From: a virus
DNA length: 21,942 bases
IMG/VR virus record: IMGVR_UViG_3300020420_000067
Location: 1 to 21,942 of that record
Reading direction: 5' to 3' (one strand)
Below, piece after piece: positions 18,681 to 21,942 of this stretch. The translations under genes were made by a program, and so were the position numbers. The notes beneath the pieces were generated by a model that searched no databases, was not told where the DNA came from, and saw only the letters and a list, made by a program, of their open reading frames with translations. Position 1 is the stretch's first letter. Every line of letters begins with the position of its first letter.

Positions 18681-18872
18681 TTATTTATCTGGAACAGCTC
18701 TTAATCTTTCTTTGGAGACACCTTCACCAAGGTAAAATTCCAATCTCATTTTTGCATTGCTCTCATTTAGACCCACATCTCTCTTAGGATCTTGTACTGC
18801 CCAACCCTGTGTGGTAAGTTCTTCAACTTTCCACACTTGACAAACTGAGCCGTAAGCTTCTAATGAACTCAT
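18681..18872 (-). CDS. Small hypothetical protein (63 aa)
   Basis: The sequence begins MSSLEAYGSVCQVWKVEELTT and continues with WAVQDPKRDVGLNESNAK and a C-terminal EFYLGEGVSKERLRAV. It looks like a compact alpha/beta soluble protein with two Trp residues, and I do not recognise a family. The ATG lies one base after the TAA of the 252-aa gene (TAAAATG), with AAGGG about 10 nt upstream, so the two are very likely co-transcribed from the promoter at 19655-19683. Confidence 0.75.
   Translation of the reverse strand: MSSLEAYGSVCQVWKVEELTTQGWAVQDPKRDVGLNESNAKMRLEFYLGEGVSKERLRAVPDK
18683..18690 (-). promoter_or_regulatory. Possible late promoter box GATAAATA
   Basis: The minus strand GATAAATA differs from the T4 late box only at its first base. 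It overlaps the last codons and stop of the 63-aa gene and ends 19 nt before the ATG of the 51-aa gene, similar to the geometry of the other two late boxes here. Because it overlaps coding sequence (Asp-Lys-stop), chance occurrence is possible. Confidence 0.4.
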
Positions 18873-18873
18873 T

Positions 18874-19632
18874 TTAAATTACCCTTGTTTTTTCGTGACC
18901 AACACGGATCTTAGGATCTATCCAGATCTCCATACCCGCTTCTTTTGCATCGAGACAGAATGAAACATCCTCTCCACACATATCTTGTACCTCGCCTGAA
19001 TCAAAGACTTGCATCTTAGGAGCAAACCAAGGATACTTCATCTCTTTATGCTCAAAGACTCCGTGCTTGATAAGTAACCAACCGAAACCAGTGTAGTCAA
19101 CTGTGAATGGTTTGCGTCTGCGAGATATAGATTCAATTGTTTCATGATTCATGACTCCGCCATTCTTTGCAAAGTCTTCTTCTTCTAACCAGTGTGCAAC
19201 AGATGTAGTCTTACCATCTTCTGTACAATACCAACCGCCAGCGATATCTTTCTGCATCCATACAAGTCTGTAGAACTTCTCTGTATCAAATACGATATCG
19301 GAGTCAATCCATAACTGATAGTCATACTTGAGTTTTCCATCCCAAGGAATCTGATCTGGTCCTCTGAGAACGTTCGCACCTAGGCACTTACACCTTGCGA
19401 AGTTAACCATTGAACTGTAGTCCTGTGAGATCTGTATCGAAGATCCGTTTTGAACTAGGTCAAAGCACAGTTGAACGAAAGCTTTAAGGAAGATATATGA
19501 TACTCCTCTTCCTGGCAGACAGAAAACTATTGCTTTACCTTTTGCTAATGCTTTTGCTTCCTCTAGATTAAAGTCGTCTTCGACTTTCTTCGCCTTCGGA
19601 GCATTAGCTTTTACTGTAAACCCTTTTGCCAT
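18874..19632 (-). CDS. Putative GT-A-type glycosyltransferase (252 aa)
   Basis: After a Lys-rich, probably flexible N-terminus (1-30) comes a beta-strand/loop, KAIVFCLPGRGVSYIFLKAF (33-52). Then come VNFARCKCLGANVL (76-89), the DxD-like metal/nucleotide-sugar motif in YQLWIDSDIVFD (D110, D112), and GGWYC (132-136). The C-terminal part has DYTGFGWLLIKHGVF (179-193), CGEDVSFC (219-226) and the end block IRVGHEKTR (H246). Strand-DxD, a later E/D acceptor-site motif (GED) and a C-terminal His are the usual order in GT-A folds. The donor and target are unknown; virion decoration or DNA/host glycan modification are options. It is preceded by its own sigma70-type promoter and followed one base later by the 63-aa gene. 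The ribosome site before the ATG is poor. Confidence 0.7.
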   Translation of the reverse strand: MAKGFTVKANAPKAKKVEDDFNLEEAKALAKGKAIVFCLPGRGVSYIFLKAFVQLCFDLVQNGSSIQISQDYSSMVNFARCKCLGANVLRGPDQIPWDGKLKYDYQLWIDSDIVFDTEKFYRLVWMQKDIAGGWYCTEDGKTTSVAHWLEEEDFAKNGGVMNHETIESISRRRKPFTVDYTGFGWLLIKHGVFEHKEMKYPWFAPKMQVFDSGEVQDMCGEDVSFCLDAKEAGMEIWIDPKIRVGHEKTRVI

Positions 19633-19654
19633 AACATTTTGTAATTACATTGTA

Positions 19655-19683
19655 AGTATAACACCTTTCACTCAATCTGTCCA
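19655..19683 (-). promoter_or_regulatory. Sigma70-type promoter for the glycosyltransferase unit
   Basis: The minus strand has TGGACA (19683-19678), a 17-nt spacer, and TATACT (19660-19655), a near-consensus host sigma70 promoter. The -10 ends 22 nt before the ATG of the 252-aa gene. It implies early or middle transcription by host RNA polymerase, in contrast to the late boxes downstream. Confidence 0.65.
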
Positions 19684-19691
19684 GTGTTATA
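19657..19691. repeat. 8-bp inverted repeat around the promoter
   Basis: TATAACAC (19657-19664) and GTGTTATA (19684-19691) are perfect inverted copies separated by 19 nt. One arm overlaps the -10 hexamer and the other lies just upstream of the -35. This could be a regulator's operator or a weak hairpin after the oxygenase gene. There is no T tract after it, so a terminator is less likely. Confidence 0.55.
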
Positions 19692-19707
19692 TTATATAGT
19701 CAACAAA

Positions 19708-20358
19708 TTAGAGAAACTCCTGACTATTACAGGGACCTAGAGGCATTTGCTGATCATAGATTCCGCCGTAAACCATACTGTTGATTGTGATGTCACCAGC
19801 TACGGAGATTCTCTTTTCATCAGTTAACCAATGGGGGTAAACCGCATGATAGCAGTCACTTGGGAATAATATGAGATGTCCTTCGTTGTATTGCTTTTCT
19901 AATTTCCAGTTGACCTTACGAGTTCTACCTACAATATCAGTATAGGTCAGTATGAAGTCCCCTGCTTCTGGGTGCATAGTATGTGGAGTATGTTGTTCTT
20001 CCTGTGCATTGGATGGTATCTTCAACCATGCTACAAAAGAGAATACTGCATCATGATTATGTAAAGCTTGGTATTCTCCCTTACCAGTTCGATTGACCCA
20101 GAACTTCTGAAAGGTAAGTTCATGTATATGAGTTGTCTTGAGTTTCTCTGGGAATCCCCACTCTTTGATATATTCTCTGACCGCTTCGTTTAATACTTCT
20201 TTTTGAAATCGATTGTTATCATCTATTAACATCCACTGTTGATGTGATTTCTTTGGCTCATACTTCTCAATGAGAGAGTGTAGGAAATCTGTGTGACTCT
20301 TCTCCAATGTCACATCCAGAAAGCCGTAGTTAGGCGGATTAATCTTCTTGCTTTTCAT
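19708..20358 (-). CDS. Putative 2-oxoglutarate/Fe(II)-dependent oxygenase (216 aa)
   Basis: The layout matches the phage 2OG-Fe(II) oxygenase families: FQKFWVNRTGKGEYQALHNHD (83-103) with the metal-binding H-x-H-D cluster at 100-103, AGDFILTYTD (132-141), LILFPSDCYHAVYP (162-175) with the distal His171, and the 2OG-binding Arg in EKRISVAGDITIN (R183). Such enzymes hydroxylate or demethylate protein, nucleic acid or small substrates using O2 and 2-oxoglutarate. They are abundant in T4-like cyanophages, with targets mostly unknown. The exact metal triad (H100 or H102/D103, plus H171) is not certain from sequence alone. The start overlaps the end of the 56-aa gene by 20 nt; AAGG lies about 10 nt upstream. 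A promoter follows its stop. Confidence 0.8.
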   Translation of the reverse strand: MKSKKINPPNYGFLDVTLEKSHTDFLHSLIEKYEPKKSHQQWMLIDDNNRFQKEVLNEAVREYIKEWGFPEKLKTTHIHELTFQKFWVNRTGKGEYQALHNHDAVFSFVAWLKIPSNAQEEQHTPHTMHPEAGDFILTYTDIVGRTRKVNWKLEKQYNEGHLILFPSDCYHAVYPHWLTDEKRISVAGDITINSMVYGGIYDQQMPLGPCNSQEFL

Positions 20359-20509
20359 TTTTAATCACCTTTATCTCCTCGTTACGGAGTTCATCGTCAG
20401 GATAGTGTTTAAAGTATTCTCTGAGATACTCAAGTTTATGTTTTACGTCATAGTCTGGTATTTTCTCCATTACGAGACTATCGCCAATGTAAACGTTATA
20501 TGTACTCAT
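20339..20509 (-). CDS. Small hypothetical protein (56 aa)
   Basis: It starts MSTYNVYIGDSLVMEKIPDY and ends in a charged tail (RNEEIKVIKNEKQED). The middle HKLEYLREYFKHYPDDE suggests a helix. I prefer this ATG (20509) over one five codons upstream (20524), because GGGA lies just before it and the MSTYxVYIGD opening resembles starts of other small phage proteins. The gene overlaps the 55-aa gene by 14 nt at its start and the oxygenase by 20 nt at its end, a typical phage packing pattern. The family is not recognised. Confidence 0.7.
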   Translation of the reverse strand: MSTYNVYIGDSLVMEKIPDYDVKHKLEYLREYFKHYPDDELRNEEIKVIKNEKQED

Positions 20510-20663
20510 CTTCCCATTCTGCAAGCATATCTTCTAAGTCCTTGCGAATGTCAGGATGATACATGAGGTGATTATCGTTCTCTAATCTAAACTGAATTGA
20601 TTCGTAGATGAGTTCGAGTTGTCCAGCGTCGAGTTCGAGCTGCATTGTTTCTTCTAGTTTCAT
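20496..20663 (-). CDS. Small acidic hypothetical protein (55 aa)
   Basis: It reads MKLEETMQLELDAGQLELIY, then FRLENDNHLMYHPD, and ends LEDMLAEWEDEYI. It is acidic and probably all-helical (two helices), with no Cys and no membrane segment. The family is not known to me. Its ATG overlaps the stop of the 183-aa gene (ATGA, 4 nt), the classical sign of translational coupling, and its own end overlaps the next gene by 14 nt. Confidence 0.75.
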   Translation of the reverse strand: MKLEETMQLELDAGQLELIYESIQFRLENDNHLMYHPDIRKDLEDMLAEWEDEYI

Positions 20664-21211
20664 TTGTCACTATCTATACATTCTAACTTCTTCCGATACT
20701 TTCTACGGCCAGTCACTACCTTCTCCATTTGTTTGTCACTATATCGATTCGTATAATATCCCTTACTCTCTAAGAGTTTGGCAGAGTCGTCCAACGCGGT
20801 TATTTTTTGAATCATGATAATGGTAAATAACTGATCAACTTTCGTAAGTAACCATATATCTCGTCCCCCACAGTTTAAGAAAGTATTCAGAGCATCAACG
20901 CCGCCGCCCATACTCTCTGGGTCGATATGATTTGCATTACTATGTGCAGCAACAATCACTACATCAGTACTGCCATCATACTTCTCCACTTCCTCTGCCA
21001 CCACTTCCCAGAAGTCATATGCAGAGAAATAGTCATATACCTTTCTAAACCTGAGACTTGCCTTCTTTGCAAAGGGACATCGAGGTCCATCATACTCAGG
21101 ATTGACAGGATCATTCTCCTGTAGATGTGCTACCCAGTCATTCGTAAAATTCTCTAGATGATCAAGTGGATGACTAATAACTCTGCTCCTCCAACTTACA
21201 CTCGTCCCCAA
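20660..21211 (-). CDS. Conserved-looking hypothetical protein (183 aa, or 172 aa from an ATT start)
   Basis: The protein contains HPLDHLENFTNDWVAHLQ near the N-terminus, a GPRCPFAKKASLRF block (one Cys followed by Pro-Phe-Ala), VYDYFSAYDFWEVVAEEVEKY, a strand TDVVIVAAHSN with HIDPESMGGG, NTFLNCGGRDIWLLTKVDQLFT, and a basic C-terminus (RRKYRKKL). It is a mixed alpha/beta soluble protein; a CPFAKKA motif recurs in uncharacterised cyanophage proteins as far as I recall. The outermost start is TTG at 21211, without a ribosome site and overlapping the 66-aa gene by 38 nt. An ATT at 21178-21176 has GGAGG 9 nt upstream and only a 3-nt overlap, and may be the true start. The 3' end overlaps the 55-aa gene by 4 nt. 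Function unknown. Confidence 0.8.
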   Translation of the reverse strand: MGTSVSWRSRVISHPLDHLENFTNDWVAHLQENDPVNPEYDGPRCPFAKKASLRFRKVYDYFSAYDFWEVVAEEVEKYDGSTDVVIVAAHSNANHIDPESMGGGVDALNTFLNCGGRDIWLLTKVDQLFTIIMIQKITALDDSAKLLESKGYYTNRYSDKQMEKVVTGRRKYRKKLECIDSDK

Positions 21212-21374
21212 TACAGGAAGAGTACGACAAACTATCTGTATGATACGAACGATAGATTTTCGCCCATATCAAATCGAACTCTTCCTCAGTTAAGTTCTTA
21301 AACAAACACTTATCATCATAATATATGTGATAAGACTTTACTCCTTTATCCGCTGTGGTACTTGAATAGTCCAT
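21174..21374 (-). CDS. Small conserved phage protein (66 aa)
   Basis: The core SYHIYYDDKCLFKNLTEEEFDLIW (residues 14-37, a short beta hairpin then a helix) is of a type often seen in small, uncharacterised T4-like cyanophage proteins. The rest is IYRSYHTDSLSYSSCIGDECK, with two Cys residues four apart. The ATG has an excellent ribosome site (AGGAGG, 4 nt before). The gene overlaps the end of the 107-aa gene by 37 nt. No function is known. Confidence 0.8.
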   Translation of the reverse strand: MDYSSTTADKGVKSYHIYYDDKCLFKNLTEEEFDLIWAKIYRSYHTDSLSYSSCIGDECKLEEQSY

Positions 21375-21661
21375 GCTCCTCCTTTTAATTCTACCATTTT
21401 GAACTTCTTCTTGTTACGCTCGATCTCCAATAACCAACTCTCATTCATAGTACTGCCATACTCAATGGGGTTCATACCGACAAAATCAAGTATTGCACTG
21501 TCTACCATAAAGAATAAACTATCCCATGTCAGTGTATGCTGTAATGCACTCGCTATCTGTTCAACTTCATACTCAGAGAGTTCCTGCCCAGTGACTTGCG
21601 CCCGACATTCAACTAACTCAGTGAGATCAATTACGATCCTGTTATTCTTATATATCGCCAT
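21338..21661 (-). CDS. Hypothetical protein (107 aa)
   Basis: It starts MAIYKNNRIVIDLTELVE and continues with a helical segment (ELSEYEVEQIASALQHTLTW), a moderately hydrophobic stretch (SLFFMVDSAILDFVGM) and a charged helix (LLEIERNKKKFK) before a beta-rich end (GGAWTIQVPQR). The hydrophobic stretch is short and interrupted by Asp, so I do not call it a membrane anchor. AGAGGA precedes the ATG. It follows the upstream partial gene by 20 nt and overlaps the next gene by 37 nt, so it belongs to the same transcript. The family is not recognised. Confidence 0.75.
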   Translation of the reverse strand: MAIYKNNRIVIDLTELVECRAQVTGQELSEYEVEQIASALQHTLTWDSLFFMVDSAILDFVGMNPIEYGSTMNESWLLEIERNKKKFKMVELKGGAWTIQVPQRIKE

Positions 21662-21681
21662 AATGTCCTCTTTACAATTCC

Positions 21682-21942
21682 TTAATCAAAAGATATACCT
21701 TCCTCATCAGGAAGATCAAGTAGTTTCTCTTCAACCCAATGCTCTTTATTATCAATACCAGCTGCCTCTACATATGCCATGATCTTTCTATCCACTTGCT
21801 TGTAGATGGGATGTAGGTCAATATCCATTCTGATATCATGAGCTATCTCTGCCACTTGCTTTTCAGTTAAACAATGATCAGGATGAAGAAGATCACAACA
21901 AGGGATCCTCTTCTCTATCAGCTGATTAATGTTTATACGAAT
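21682..21942 (-). CDS. C-terminal part of a hypothetical protein (N-terminus outside the window)
   Basis: An open frame enters from the right edge and ends at TAA 21684-21682, giving 86 residues. It contains NQLIEKRIPCCDLLHPDHC, LTEKQVAEIAHDIRMDI, and the C-terminal VEEKLLDLPDEEGISFD. It looks alpha-helical and acidic, with three Cys and several His residues in the first part. No ATG lies early in the visible part, so the true start is beyond the edge. The frame lies 20 nt upstream of the 107-aa gene on the same strand. Its family is not recognised. Confidence 0.65.
   Translation of the reverse strand: MRININQLIEKRIPCCDLLHPDHCLTEKQVAEIAHDIRMDIDLHPIYKQVDRKIMAYVEAAGIDNKEHWVEEKLLDLPDEEGISFD

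Larger units (their letters stand above)
19633..19707. other. 75-nt intergenic regulatory gap
   Basis: This is one of only two gaps above 50 nt. It separates the small-gene/oxygenase unit from the glycosyltransferase unit and holds the sigma70-type promoter and the inverted repeat described separately. It is AT-rich and has no coding potential. Confidence 0.6.

Noticed and set aside
19684-19707. Terminator after the oxygenase gene
   Set aside because: The inverted repeat there has a long 19-nt loop, AT-rich arms and no T tract, and coincides with a promoter; a regulatory site fits better.
20510-20524. Start of the 56-aa gene at the upstream ATG (61 aa)
   Set aside because: It adds only MQNGK, has no better ribosome site, and enlarges the overlap with the 55-aa gene; the internal ATG fits better.

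Overview
The window looks like part of the genome of a T4-like marine myovirus, most probably a cyanophage of Synechococcus or Prochlorococcus. It is AT-rich, every credible gene lies on the minus strand, and the genes are packed with 1-38 nt overlaps or very short gaps. The two anchor genes are baseplate wedge gp25 and gp6. They are followed by very large repeat-rich virion proteins of the kind found in cyanomyoviruses. The host assignment is an inference from family resemblance; no host marker gene is present.

Read in the direction of transcription (high to low coordinates), the window has three parts. (1) 21942-20339 is a dense run of small, overlapping, mostly unrecognised genes: a C-terminal fragment, then 107, 66, 183 (or 172), 55 and 56 aa. 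It leads into a 216-aa 2-oxoglutarate/Fe(II)-oxygenase-like protein (20358-19708). (2) After a 75-nt gap carrying a good sigma70-type promoter and an 8-bp inverted repeat comes a 252-aa GT-A-like glycosyltransferase candidate, then 63-aa and 51-aa genes and a rho-independent terminator at 18452-18483. (3) A T4-type late box (CTAAATA, 18447-18441) opens the structural operon: a 46-aa small gene, gp25 (138 aa), gp6 (624 aa) and a 3002-aa virion protein, joined by 1-nt overlaps or direct abutment. A second, perfect late box (TATAAATA, 6976-6969) follows the stop of the 3002-aa gene. It serves a 340-aa fibre-like protein and a giant protein that runs off the left edge (at least 1971 aa).

Functionally, gp25 and gp6 build the baseplate wedge. 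The 3002-aa protein sits where T4 carries gp7, so it is probably a wedge or peripheral baseplate protein, although no gp7 homology is visible. The 340-aa protein and the edge-truncated giant look like fibre or host-contact components. The giant carries two repeat families. One is a 14-residue C-x2-D-x8-Y-P-R core (last residue Lys in one copy), present 12 times between 177 and 3683. The other is a tandem block of five 18-residue GGDYxH units at 3285-3554.

I saw no tRNA, CRISPR array, integrase, insertion sequence or defence system, and no gene-free stretch longer than about 90 nt. The most unusual material is the repeat architecture of the giant proteins, the regulatory gap at 19633-19707, and the possible ATT start of the 183-aa gene.
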